A stretch of 64,000 nucleotides of DNA from Tabrizicola soli. GTDB lineage: Bacteria; Pseudomonadota; Alphaproteobacteria; Rhodobacterales; Rhodobacteraceae. The stretch is from contig NZ_JAEACP010000020.1 in NCBI RefSeq assembly GCF_015999335.1, positions 36,976 to 100,975 on the forward strand. The letters run 5' to 3'. Shown here in pieces: positions 35,895 through 44,140 of this stretch (positions within the stretch are counted from its first letter, which is position 1; the number at the start of each line of letters is the position of its first letter). Below the pieces are notes generated by a model. It was given only the letters and a program-made list of their open reading frames with translations. It had not been told where the DNA came from and searched no databases. A program made the position numbers and the translations under genes.

Positions 35895-36758
35895 TCAGTC
35901 AGGAATAAGCGATGCGCCTTCTTGTCCTTCCGCGTTCTCCACGATCATCCTGAGGTGTTCAATATCTCTTATGTGCACCACGCGCCTTTCGATACGCAGA
36001 ATGCCCCGCCGGGAAAGAATCTGCAGAACCTCATTGACGGTCTGCCTTGTGCAGCCGGCCATATCCGCGATTTCCTGATGGGATATGCGGGCCATGAGCT
36101 CGACCTCGCCATCGGCATTCCACCTGCCGCAACTCTCGGCGATGCGCAGGATGACGCGGCCGACCCTGAGGCTGGCCCGCTGGCCCACTTCCGCCATCGA
36201 GTCACAGGCCAGCCGGAGCCTCGCGCTCAGAAATCTGATGACATTCAGACCGAGTTGTGGGTGATCCAGGATCAGCTTCTCAAACCTCCGCCTGGGCAGG
36301 ATGAGGACTTCCGACTGCTCCAAGGCCTTGGCATAAACGCTCTGCCACCGGGCGCCGGATATTCCACCCGCCCCGAAAAGGTCGCCTGGGACGCAGAACC
36401 AGAAGATCGACGTCTGCCCGGTAGCAGAAAGATGCTCGATCTTCGCCATGCCCCTGTCGAGGTAGAAGACACGATCCGCGGCATCGTCCGCGAAGAAGAT
36501 CGTGTCGCCCCTTGCATAGCGGCCCACCGTAGATTCGGCGCGAAACCTCCGTTGGGCCTCGGCCTCCGTGCGATCGAACAGATCGATCGGCCGCCAGTAC
36601 CACGGTATCTTCGAGTGCTCGGAGCCGGAACACTCTTCCGTTCTCACCGAACTCTGCAACGGGCCATGTTGCTCCTCAAGCTGACAGCAGTGGTTCTGGC
36701 AGGGATAGTGCTGGGACGGGGGGAGATCGGCAAGGGTCGCAGAGTCCGAATACCACAC
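35895..36758 (-). CDS. Crp/Fnr-family transcriptional regulator
   Basis: Up to 287 residues; the first 50 (GTG start at 36758) look poorly structured, so the true start may lie further in. Cyclic-nucleotide-binding fold: ESTVGRYARGDTIFFADDAA then FWFCVPGDLFGAGG. DNA-binding helix-turn-helix: ISHQEIADMAGCTRQTVNEV, followed by LQILSRRGILR. The Fnr-type N-terminal cysteine cluster is not evident, although one Cys lies in the leader. It is divergent from the PanB-ABC operon, with a palindrome in between, so it likely regulates that operon. Confidence 0.82.
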   Translation of the reverse strand: MWYSDSATLADLPPSQHYPCQNHCCQLEEQHGPLQSSVRTEECSGSEHSKIPWYWRPIDLFDRTEAEAQRRFRAESTVGRYARGDTIFFADDAADRVFYLDRGMAKIEHLSATGQTSIFWFCVPGDLFGAGGISGARWQSVYAKALEQSEVLILPRRRFEKLILDHPQLGLNVIRFLSARLRLACDSMAEVGQRASLRVGRVILRIAESCGRWNADGEVELMARISHQEIADMAGCTRQTVNEVLQILSRRGILRIERRVVHIRDIEHLRMIVENAEGQEGASLIPD

Positions 36759-36774
36759 ACCCCTCGGCCCCCGA

Positions 36775-36792
36775 CTGTCGGATCGCCGACAG
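36775..36792. promoter_or_regulatory. Palindromic operator candidate for the Crp/Fnr protein
   Basis: CTGTCGG and CCGACAG (arms 36775-36781 and 36786-36792) flank ATCG, in the short divergent region between the regulator and the PanB-like gene. The spacing differs from the usual TTGAT-N4-ATCAA, but the 4-bp centre matches. Confidence 0.5.
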
Positions 36793-36859
36793 AATCACAC
36801 TTCCACCCATGCAACGCTCTGCCTTCAGAACGAACCATCGGAAGAAAAGGCATTGCAAC

Positions 36860-37741
36860 ATGGCGGAACCTCAAAGGAAGAAGGTCACCCTCAACAGCCT
36901 GCGCGAAAAGAAGAAGCGGGGTGAAAGGATCACTTCGATCGGCGTCTACGACTCGCCCCTGGCCGCGATCGCCGACAACGTCGGCTTCGATCTTCTGATC
37001 ATCGGCAATGCGGGGCCGATGTCACTTTTCGGGCATTCCGATCCGACGACGGTCAAGTTCGAGGAGCAGCTCTTCATGACCCAGGCAGTCAGCCGGGTCA
37101 CCAAATATGGACTGATCGTGGCCCATATGCCCTACCAGACCTACCATGCCTCCAAGGAAGACGCGATCCGCCATGCGGGCCGCCTGATCACGGAAGGCGG
37201 CGCTCATGCCGTCAAATGCGAGGGCAACCGATACACTGCGGAATATGTCGCCGAGATCGTTCGCGCCGGCATCCCAGTGATGGGACATATCGGGATGCAG
37301 GCCTCGCGCCGGGTCGAACAGAGCGGCTTCGGTGTGAAGGGACGCCGGTTCGAGGATGCGAAGGACATCATCGACGGCGCCGATGCCTTCGTCGAGGCTG
37401 GCGTCTTTGCCTTCATTCTCGAGCAGGTTCCGGCCGAACTGGCCGATTTCATCACCAGACGCTACGATGTGCCCGTGATCACCCTTGGCGGTGGCACCAA
37501 GGCAGATGGCGTCTATCACATCTCGGGCGATGTCGTCGGATACAGTGCCTTTCCGATGCCAAAGAACCGTCGCAGCTTCACCAATGTGCAGCCGCTCCTC
37601 GAAGAGGGGATCTCGAAATACAAGGATGCCGTGCTGAAGGGAGAATACCCACTTGATGGGGACTCCTTCGCGATGAACGAGGGAGAGTTCGACAAGCTGA
37701 CCTCACATTTCAAAGCGCAGGCACAGCCGACAAGGAACTGA
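36860..37741 (+). CDS. PanB-family (ketopantoate hydroxymethyltransferase-like) enzyme
   Basis: A 293-residue TIM-barrel protein related to PanB. Preserved: VKCEG (metal Glu and Lys), PVMGHIGM (His) and LEQVP (catalytic Glu). Changed: the GDSLGM metal loop reads GNAGPM (Asp to Asn) and ADLP reads AHMP (Asp to His), removing two of the three Mg ligands known in E. coli PanB. It is therefore probably not the housekeeping enzyme but a specialised aldolase-type paralogue. It heads a run of five transporter genes (33 bp to the next), so it may act on the imported compound. The ATG at 36860 is preferred to the upstream 36809. Confidence 0.75.
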   Translation: MAEPQRKKVTLNSLREKKKRGERITSIGVYDSPLAAIADNVGFDLLIIGNAGPMSLFGHSDPTTVKFEEQLFMTQAVSRVTKYGLIVAHMPYQTYHASKEDAIRHAGRLITEGGAHAVKCEGNRYTAEYVAEIVRAGIPVMGHIGMQASRRVEQSGFGVKGRRFEDAKDIIDGADAFVEAGVFAFILEQVPAELADFITRRYDVPVITLGGGTKADGVYHISGDVVGYSAFPMPKNRRSFTNVQPLLEEGISKYKDAVLKGEYPLDGDSFAMNEGEFDKLTSHFKAQAQPTRN

Positions 37742-37774
37742 CAGAAGCGACACTACAACAGGGAGGAGAGTTAA

Positions 37775-38941
37775 ATGAAGGGCCATATCGCCCCAGCCTT
37801 GCTTTGCGCCAGCCTTGCATTCGCATCGTCGGCCGCAGCGCGTGACTCGCAGGCGACGTATGAGGAGATCGTCGCCAAGCGTGTGCAAATCACCGGGGAC
37901 CCGATCCAGATCGACACGAACTACTGGCTGGCCTGGACCGGCGCCTGGGACACGGTCGTGATGAAGGAAACGCGCAATTGGGAACACTGGCTTCCGGCGG
38001 GAAGCTCGGTATCCTGGAAGCGCAATCTGCAGGGGCCGCCGGTGATCACGGACCTGCTCGCCGGCAAACAGCAGATCGGCTATATCGGCGACAACCCGGC
38101 CATCGTCTCGACGACCAAGCGCGACATCGCCCCGATCAACCTGGTCGCGGTCAACACCACATCCCCTGGGCGGATGTGCGGGCACCTCATCTTCGGAGCC
38201 GACGCCCCGGATTTCCCCAGCTACAAGGAAGCGCTCAGCTGGCTTGAGGGCAAGACCATCGGCGTACCGCGCGGCAGTTGCGCCGACCGTATCGGCCAGG
38301 AGGTCCTTGGTGCAGAAGGCATCAACGTGACCTGGCAGCAGATGCAGGCCGAAGTCATCGTCACCAGCCTGCAGGCGGGCAAGATCGACGCGGCAGCGGT
38401 GTATGAGCCGCATTCCTCGAAAGCCGTTTTCGATGGCTATGCGAAATATGCGATCTCGTCCAATCCTTACGGCGAGATCGACGCCGATGCGATCGTGATG
38501 CGCGAGGACTTCATCCAGGCGCATCGAGAGGTTGCGAAGGCCTGGCTCAAGGCGAACATCGAAGCGATGTTCTTTCTTCACGACCATCCGGTTGAAGTGA
38601 TCGAACTCGTCAAGAAGGAACTCCCCGGCTATACTAAGGAAAATCTCTGGCACGCGATCTATGGCAACCTGCCCGAAAGCACGGGTGCCAGCGACACGAT
38701 CCTGACCGGCCAGATGGCTCTGACTGCCGATGTGCGCGAAATGCTTCAGCGCGGCTACAAGTTCCTGCATGAGAGCAAGGTCGTCGTGGACCCGGATTTC
38801 GCACCGGGTGCAATCCAGGACGATCTGGTCACCGAGGCGTTCGCCGAGTTGGGCCTTGATCCGACAAAGCCGCTTTTCGTTCTGAAGCAGAGTGATTTCG
38901 GCCCCAACCCCTTCAAGGGTGATGAGTTGATCGACAACTGA
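37775..38941 (+). CDS. NitT/TauT-type ABC transporter substrate-binding protein
   Basis: A 388-residue periplasmic binding protein with a Sec signal (ALLCASLAFASSAAARD) and no lipobox. The NMT1/SsuA-like fold shows in VITDLLAGKQQIGYIGDNPA, KTIGVPRGSCADRIGQEVLG and AGKIDAAAVYEPHSS. Good ribosome site AGGGAGGAGAG. The ligand is unknown; the family takes nitrate, sulfonates, thiamine precursors and similar. It is followed by a stable hairpin, which often raises the level of binding-protein mRNA. Confidence 0.85.
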   Translation: MKGHIAPALLCASLAFASSAAARDSQATYEEIVAKRVQITGDPIQIDTNYWLAWTGAWDTVVMKETRNWEHWLPAGSSVSWKRNLQGPPVITDLLAGKQQIGYIGDNPAIVSTTKRDIAPINLVAVNTTSPGRMCGHLIFGADAPDFPSYKEALSWLEGKTIGVPRGSCADRIGQEVLGAEGINVTWQQMQAEVIVTSLQAGKIDAAAVYEPHSSKAVFDGYAKYAISSNPYGEIDADAIVMREDFIQAHREVAKAWLKANIEAMFFLHDHPVEVIELVKKELPGYTKENLWHAIYGNLPESTGASDTILTGQMALTADVREMLQRGYKFLHESKVVVDPDFAPGAIQDDLVTEAFAELGLDPTKPLFVLKQSDFGPNPFKGDELIDN

Positions 38942-38948
38942 GCAGCCC

Positions 38949-38983
38949 GGTCAGCCATCGGGATCAGATCACCATGGCTGACC
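38949..38983 (+). promoter_or_regulatory. Intercistronic hairpin after the binding-protein gene
   Basis: GGTCAGCCAT (38949-38958) and ATGGCTGACC (38974-38983) form a perfect 10-bp stem between the binding-protein and permease genes. It probably stabilises the upstream mRNA segment. Confidence 0.55.
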
Positions 38984-39008
38984 ACTCCATCCAAAGTGGA
39001 CAACAAGC

Positions 39009-39941
39009 ATGACCCATTCAATGACATCCGTCGGAATGGCAGGCAGCGGCAGGGGGACCAGAGCAATGGCCGTGACCGGCTCCGACGAACGGGAGGTCGC
39101 CCTCCTGAAGGCTTTCAACGAAAAACAGCGCGGAAGGGCAAGTCGGATCGCCTATAATGCGGGTTTCTGGTATGCCCTGACCGGCGTCGTCGGTTTTCTT
39201 CTGCTGTGGCACATCACGACCGATGTCCTGACCCTGCCGCGATTCAATTTCCTGCCGACACCGCTGGACATTTTCACCGAGTGGACAAGCACGGAACCGA
39301 AATACGGCGTCTCCCTCTTCACGCCGATCTATTACGAACACATCCTCGTCAGTGTGCGGCGCGTGATGTTGGCCTTCTTCATCGCCGTTGCGGCCGGGGT
39401 GCCGCTTGGCATCCTTCTGGGCTGGAGCCGCACCTTCTACAACTTCGTCTTCCCGATCGTCGAACTGCTGCGGCCGATCCCGCCGCTGGCCTGGGTGCCT
39501 TTCGCCGTGCTTATCCTGCCGGGTGTCGAGGCTTCGGTCGTGCTTGTCACGCTGCTGGCCGCGTTCTTCGCAACCGTCCTCAACACGCTGCTCGGGGTCT
39601 GGTCCATCAACGACGATTACTTCCGGGCCGCGCATTGTCTCGGCTACCGACGGATCGATGTGCTGACGCGGATCATCATTCCGGGCGCGATGCCCTTCGT
39701 CTTCACCGGGCTTCAGATCGCTATGGGTGTCGCCTGGTTCTCGCTGGTGGGCGGCGAAATGATCGCCGGCCGGTCCGGGCTCGGCTTCCTGATCTTCGAC
39801 GCCTACATGCAGGTCGCCTTGCCAAATATCGTCATCGGAATGATCACGCTGGGCGTTCTTGGCTATCTCTCGAGTGCCGCGATCCGGCGCGTGGGATCCT
39901 GGTTGATGGCCTGGCAGGAGAAAGGGAGGGCCGGACAATGA
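39009..39941 (+). CDS. ABC transporter permease (first)
   Basis: Up to 310 residues, a BinB/SsuC-type permease with about six helices. Helices include FLLLWHITTDVLTLPRFNFL and AFFIAVAAGVPLGILLGWSR, and the EAA-like cytoplasmic loop contains AAHCLGYRRIDVLTRIIIPG. The start is uncertain: a Met at residue 20 (MAVTGSDERE) is equally possible. The stop overlaps the next gene by 4 bp. Two different permease genes suggest a heterodimer. Confidence 0.85.
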   Translation: MTHSMTSVGMAGSGRGTRAMAVTGSDEREVALLKAFNEKQRGRASRIAYNAGFWYALTGVVGFLLLWHITTDVLTLPRFNFLPTPLDIFTEWTSTEPKYGVSLFTPIYYEHILVSVRRVMLAFFIAVAAGVPLGILLGWSRTFYNFVFPIVELLRPIPPLAWVPFAVLILPGVEASVVLVTLLAAFFATVLNTLLGVWSINDDYFRAAHCLGYRRIDVLTRIIIPGAMPFVFTGLQIAMGVAWFSLVGGEMIAGRSGLGFLIFDAYMQVALPNIVIGMITLGVLGYLSSAAIRRVGSWLMAWQEKGRAGQ

Positions 39942-40738
39942 CCGCCGGATCAGAAAAAGCCTCGCTGTTGTGGGTACGTTGGTCGAGCAGACTTCGCTCT
40001 CCCGTCTTCTGGCAGGGGCTGCTTGGCATCGCCACTTTCTTTGCGGTCTGGCAGATCGCGCGCTGGATCGGCTGGATGACCATCATCCCGTCCCCGGTCG
40101 AGCTCGCCGCCGGTATTCCCGAGGAGATCGAGCGCGCCGGATACTGGCAGAACTGGGTGGACAGCGGCCGCCGAGTCTTTACCGGCTTCGGCATCGCCGC
40201 CCTTCTGGCGATCGTGATCGGCGTCGCCATGGGCATGAGCAACAGGCTGCGGGCGCTGATCTTCCCGCTGTTCGAGATCATGCGACCGATCCCACCGCTG
40301 GCCTGGCTGCCGCTTGCGATCCTGTTCTGGCCCAGTTCGGAACTGACCATGATCTTCCTCACCTTCATCGGAGCCTTCTTCCCGATCCTGCTGAACATCC
40401 TGGTCGGGATCGAGAAGATCGACCCCCGCTACAAGCAGGCAGCCCTTTCGTTGGGATCCAGCCGGGGCGCCATGTTCCGCAGGGTGATGATGCCGGGCGC
40501 CCTGCCCTCTCTTTTCACCGGGCTGACGATTGCCATCGGCATCACATGGGAAGTGGTCATCGCAGCCGAAATGGCATCGGGGACGAATGGTCTCGGCTAC
40601 ATGACATGGGATTCCTACATGACCCATTCGATGGTCGGGATTGTCCTCGGAATGCTCAGCATCGGTCTGGCGGGCATGGCGTCCAGCTGGGTCATGCGAC
40701 TGGTCGGTGAAAAAGCCATGCCCTGGCGCCGTCGATAG
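39938..40738 (+). CDS. ABC transporter permease (second)
   Basis: A 266-residue permease paralogous to the first; the ATG at 39938 overlaps the preceding stop. It contains WQGLLGIATFFAVWQIARWI, LLAIVIGVAMGMSNRLRALI and the EAA loop QAALSLGSSRGAMFRRVMMP. It is predicted to pair with the first permease in the inner membrane. The next gene starts 11 bp after its stop. Confidence 0.88.
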   Translation: MTAGSEKASLLWVRWSSRLRSPVFWQGLLGIATFFAVWQIARWIGWMTIIPSPVELAAGIPEEIERAGYWQNWVDSGRRVFTGFGIAALLAIVIGVAMGMSNRLRALIFPLFEIMRPIPPLAWLPLAILFWPSSELTMIFLTFIGAFFPILLNILVGIEKIDPRYKQAALSLGSSRGAMFRRVMMPGALPSLFTGLTIAIGITWEVVIAAEMASGTNGLGYMTWDSYMTHSMVGIVLGMLSIGLAGMASSWVMRLVGEKAMPWRRR

Positions 40739-40748
40739 GAGACTGAAC

Positions 40749-42014
40749 ATGCTTACCAAAGACCAACGGCGCACCATTCTGGGCTCCAACCGCCATCTGA
40801 ACCGGATGCCGACGGGCGTGATCGACGCCATTGCCGAACAGGCCGAAGTGCTTGATTTCGCGAAAGGAGCGGTAATCTTCAACCGCAAGGACTCTTCGGT
40901 GAAATGCTACATCCTGGTCTCGGGCCATGTCTCGCATCCCGAGGTCCAGGCCGCCGAGGAGCAATTCTCGATTGCCCGAGAGACGACCACCCAGGGTCAG
41001 CTTTTCGGCTGGGCGGCCGCCGTCGACGGCCTTCCCGAGCGCATCATCTCGGCCAGATGCGATGTGCCCACCAGGGTGCTCGCCTTTGACGGCAAGTGGT
41101 TCCAGGACCTCTGCCGCAGCCATGGTGAGCCGGGACTGCGGGCCTTGCAGGATCTCGTGCGCAGCTATGCGGGGCACGAGCGCAAGATCGGTGGCCGTCA
41201 CGGCTGGCTGTCACTGCGCAATGTGCAGAAGGTCTACGATCCGCTAGGCAAGGCGACCGTTGCCGTCGACGGCTGCTCTATCGAGATCCGGCCGGGTGAA
41301 TTCTGTGCGATTGTCGGGCCTTCGGGATGCGGCAAGTCCACTTTGCTGAATGCCGTTGCCGGTTTCGACACCATCACCGACGGCGAGATCCTTCTGGACG
41401 GCGAATGCATCAACTCGACCAAGATCATGCCGAAACCCGGACCGGACCGCATCGTTGTCTTTCAACACGGAGCATTGTTCCCTTGGGCAACCGTCCTTGA
41501 GAACATGATCCGTGGCCCCATCGTGCAGGGCAAGATGACCAAGGCGCAGGCGACCAAACGGGCGCGCGAACTGCTGGCGCAAGTGGGTCTGAGCACGATC
41601 GAAGACCGCTATCCAGCCGGAATGTCCTCGGGAATGTGCCGGCGGGTCGAGATCGTCCGGGCACTGATGAACGATCCGCGCGTGATCCTTCTTGACGAGC
41701 CTTTCCGGGGTCTCGACGCCCTCACGAAGACGGTCGTCCACAATGCCCTGCTCGACATGTACGAGATGAACCGCAAGACCGTTCTCTTCATTACCCATGA
41801 TCTTGAAGAGGCGATCTATCTGGCGGACCGCGTGCTGGTCATGACCACGCGGCCGGGCAGTATCAAACAGACGATCTTCGTCGACCTGCCGCGACCACGC
41901 CCCACCGAATTGTTGGGCAAGGAGGAGTTCCTGCAACTCAAGGATGAGGCGATTGCCGCGGTGCATGAAGAGGCCGTGAAGGCGTTCGAGGCTGGCGAAA
42001 GGGAGATGGCGTGA
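40749..42014 (+). CDS. ABC ATPase with N-terminal cyclic-nucleotide-binding-like domain
   Basis: A 421-residue fusion. Residues 1-140 have a Crp-like sensor fold (VLDFAKGAVIFNRKDSSVKC, YILVSGHVSH, TTQGQLFGWAAAVDG). Residues about 155-421 are a NitT/TauT-type ATPase: Walker A GPSGCGKST near 190, Q-loop VVFQHGALFPW, Walker B VILLDEP. The signature motif reads MSSGM in place of the usual LSGGQ-like form, suggesting one weakened ATP site in a heterodimer with the next gene. The fused sensor may let a nucleotide or other ligand gate transport; that is inference. Confidence 0.85.
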   Translation: MLTKDQRRTILGSNRHLNRMPTGVIDAIAEQAEVLDFAKGAVIFNRKDSSVKCYILVSGHVSHPEVQAAEEQFSIARETTTQGQLFGWAAAVDGLPERIISARCDVPTRVLAFDGKWFQDLCRSHGEPGLRALQDLVRSYAGHERKIGGRHGWLSLRNVQKVYDPLGKATVAVDGCSIEIRPGEFCAIVGPSGCGKSTLLNAVAGFDTITDGEILLDGECINSTKIMPKPGPDRIVVFQHGALFPWATVLENMIRGPIVQGKMTKAQATKRARELLAQVGLSTIEDRYPAGMSSGMCRRVEIVRALMNDPRVILLDEPFRGLDALTKTVVHNALLDMYEMNRKTVLFITHDLEEAIYLADRVLVMTTRPGSIKQTIFVDLPRPRPTELLGKEEFLQLKDEAIAAVHEEAVKAFEAGEREMA

Positions 42015-42856
42015 TGGATCAGGCGAGGAAAACCATATCCGGGCATTGCAGGGTCGATGCAGTCGGCAAGGTTTTCGGCTCCGCAGATAGCGGCCCGGAA
42101 ATCGTGCTGAAGAACTGCAGTTTCGAGGTACCCGCGGGCAGCCTCACCGTCCTGCTCGGTCCTTCGGGCTGCGGCAAGAGCACGCTTGTGCAGTTGGTGG
42201 CGGGCTATGACACACCGACGCTGGGCAATGTCACGCTTGACGGTGTGTCCGTCACCGGTCCCGGCACTGACCGGATCGTCGTGTTTCAGGAAACGGCGCT
42301 GTTCCCATGGATGACGCTGCTCGATAATGTCGCATACGGGCCCATCCAGATGGGTATCCCCCGGCGCGAGGCCGAAAGCGAGGCGAGCGCCCTGTTGCGC
42401 GACGTCGGGCTCAAGGCATTCGAAGATCGCTATCCGTCGCAGATATCGGGCGGGATGCAGCGCCGTGCCGAGGTCGCGCGCGCGCTGATCGCACGTCCGA
42501 AACTCATGCTGCTTGACGAGCCGTTCCGTGGGCTTGACCACATGTCGCGGGGGTTGATGCAGGAATACTATCTCAAGCTCTTCGATCAGCACCAGACGAC
42601 GACCCTGTTCGTGACCTCCGAAATAGACGAGGCGATTTTCCTGGCCGACCGGCTGGTCATCCTCAGCTACAAGCCGACCACGGTGCAGACGGTGATAGAT
42701 GTGCCGCTGCCTCGCCCACGGGATTTCCAGATGCTGACATCGTCGGTCTATGGGCAGATCAAAGAACAGGCGCTGGATCTGCTCTACAATGAGGCCCTCA
42801 AGGCCTTTGACCAGCCGGCGATCCCCGCAAATGGTGGTGTCAGAGGAACTGCTTGA
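42014..42856 (+). CDS. ABC transporter ATPase (second)
   Basis: A 280-residue NitT/TauT-type ATPase: Walker A GPSGCGKST near residue 57, Q-loop VVFQETALFPW, signature ISGGM, Walker B LMLLDEP and the H-loop replaced by VTSEID (LFVTSEIDEAIFLA), where most family members have a His. The ATG at 42014 overlaps the previous stop as TGATG. It completes a five-gene transporter: one binding protein, two permeases, two ATPases. Confidence 0.88.
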   Translation: MDQARKTISGHCRVDAVGKVFGSADSGPEIVLKNCSFEVPAGSLTVLLGPSGCGKSTLVQLVAGYDTPTLGNVTLDGVSVTGPGTDRIVVFQETALFPWMTLLDNVAYGPIQMGIPRREAESEASALLRDVGLKAFEDRYPSQISGGMQRRAEVARALIARPKLMLLDEPFRGLDHMSRGLMQEYYLKLFDQHQTTTLFVTSEIDEAIFLADRLVILSYKPTTVQTVIDVPLPRPRDFQMLTSSVYGQIKEQALDLLYNEALKAFDQPAIPANGGVRGTA

Positions 42857-42888
42857 GCGGGGCAGGGCTGGGGTCATAACCTCGCCCA

Positions 42889-43026
42889 ATGACCAGACGC
42901 TGCCCCTTCCGCTGCCCCTTCCGCTACTTCAAGACGAAGCCCGAGATCACCCTACTGGTGGTTGCAGTCCGCCTTGGAGATGGATGGATTCCGCTCTCCC
43001 CTGACGACATCGCGCTATCGGAATAA
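42889..43026 (+). pseudogene. IS6-family transposase N-terminal remnant
   Basis: A 45-codon frame whose start (MTRRCPFRCPFRYFKTKPEI then TLLVVAV) matches the very start of IS6/IS26-family transposases (RFPFxYFxTxPEIIxLAV). The remaining catalytic domain is absent. It lies at the right end of element A, 90 bp from the att-like repeat, and may mark where the transporter block was joined to the island. Confidence 0.6.
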
Positions 43027-43117
43027 CCCGAGGTGCCGAAGAAAGATGGAAGGGTTGATTGATAATTAAATCATGTAAAATCAATATACTACAAGGTGGA
43101 GAAGGTTGTCTTTCAGA

Positions 43118-43308
43118 CCCATCCCCTCCGCCACTTGCCCTAGCGAAAGCGTTCTCCCGATCCGGCTGCTGTCGGATTTTTCCGTTGTTTTCGAGGGTTA
43201 TGCGGGCGGGACTGACCACCGGAGCCGACGCTAGGTGGCCCGGAAGCCGTGTCTCAGGGCCAATATTCTCCGGACCTGTCGACCGCGCAATTTCGGTGCA
43301 AAGCCTGT
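43118..43308 (+). repeat. Right copy of the tRNA-Ser att-like repeat (A/B junction)
   Basis: CCTCCGCCACTTGCCC at 43125-43140 and about 165 bp beyond match 5471-5652 with roughly three quarters identity: GCGAAAGC, TTCTCCCGATCCG, GGATTTTTCCGTTGT, TTCGAGGGTTATGCGGG and ATATTCTCCGGACCTGT are kept. Only the last few tRNA bases are present. It divides element A from element B. The 43309-43426 interval has no gene. Confidence 0.75.
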
Positions 43309-43426
43309 AAGTGCATGGATAGAAAGGGATACTTTACGGGCGCAATTCTGCACTTCGATCTTGGGACCTTTCGCGAGAAGGGTCATAAATCGAACCGGTG
43401 CCAGCTCCCGGGGGACCGTCGTCACC

Positions 43427-44140
43427 TCAGCTCCCGGTAAGCTGAGGAACCGGTAGTTCGTTCAGCTCCCGCCGGGCCTCAGGCCAACTCGGATAATGCT
43501 CAGAAAGCAGAGCAAAGAACCGGGCGCTGTGCGTCGGCTCGGAAATATGGACCATCTCGTGAACGATTACATACTCCAGCAAGTCGCGCGGTTTCTTCAC
43601 GAGTTCAGTGTTCAGCCGAATGCTGCCTGCCTTCGAGTTGCAGCTTCCCCACTTGGTTGTCATCCGCTGCAAAAAGTAGCGGTGGACCTTAACGCCCATG
43701 CGGCTTTCCCATTTGTCGATGATGGGCGGGACTGCGCCATGAAGTAGCTTCAGATGCCAAGCGTGAATCACATTGGCGCGTCCGTCGCGAGATGTTCCGG
43801 GGCGGACCTGGAGATGGATCGTGCGGTGATCCAGTCTTACCTCAGGCTTGGCGTCGAGCTCTGTCACACGGAGAAGATGGCGCCGTCCCCAAAGGTAGTG
43901 GGTTTCGCGACCGACGAATGAACGTGGGGCTTCCCTCGCCTGCGAGCGGAGCTGCGCTTGCTGCTGCCGGATCCATCCAATTCTTGTGATCGCGTATGCG
44001 CGCGCAACGTCAATTCTGGTCGAAGTAGGGGTCACAAGCGTGACGCGTCCGTCCGGCGGGTGGACCGACAGGTGGACGTTCTTCACGTCCTTCCGGGTCA
44101 CGCTGATTGTGATGTCGCCAATCTCGATCGACTCTCCCAT
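43427..44140 (-). CDS. YgjP-type (DUF45) metallopeptidase, RM-linked
   Basis: A 237-residue zinc-peptidase-like protein: KWGSCNSKAGSIRLNTELVK and the HExxH active site in VIVHEMVHISEPTHSARFF. The N-terminal part is beta-rich (ISVTRKDVKNVHLSVHPPDG). Such genes are frequent at the end of type I RM operons; the reason is unknown. Its ATG at 44140 overlaps the hsdR stop as TGATG. A fragment of the same family lies at 31464. Confidence 0.85.
   Translation of the reverse strand: MGESIEIGDITISVTRKDVKNVHLSVHPPDGRVTLVTPTSTRIDVARAYAITRIGWIRQQQAQLRSQAREAPRSFVGRETHYLWGRRHLLRVTELDAKPEVRLDHRTIHLQVRPGTSRDGRANVIHAWHLKLLHGAVPPIIDKWESRMGVKVHRYFLQRMTTKWGSCNSKAGSIRLNTELVKKPRDLLEYVIVHEMVHISEPTHSARFFALLSEHYPSWPEARRELNELPVPQLTGS

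Noticed and set aside
35799..36998. Plus-strand open frame across the Crp/Fnr gene
   Set aside because: Antisense to a regulator with clear sensor and helix-turn-helix motifs; the residues read like reverse-strand shadow.
39206..39937. Alternative plus-strand frame through the first permease gene
   Set aside because: It only extends the second permease frame backward; the first permease in the other frame has proper transmembrane segments and an ATGA junction.
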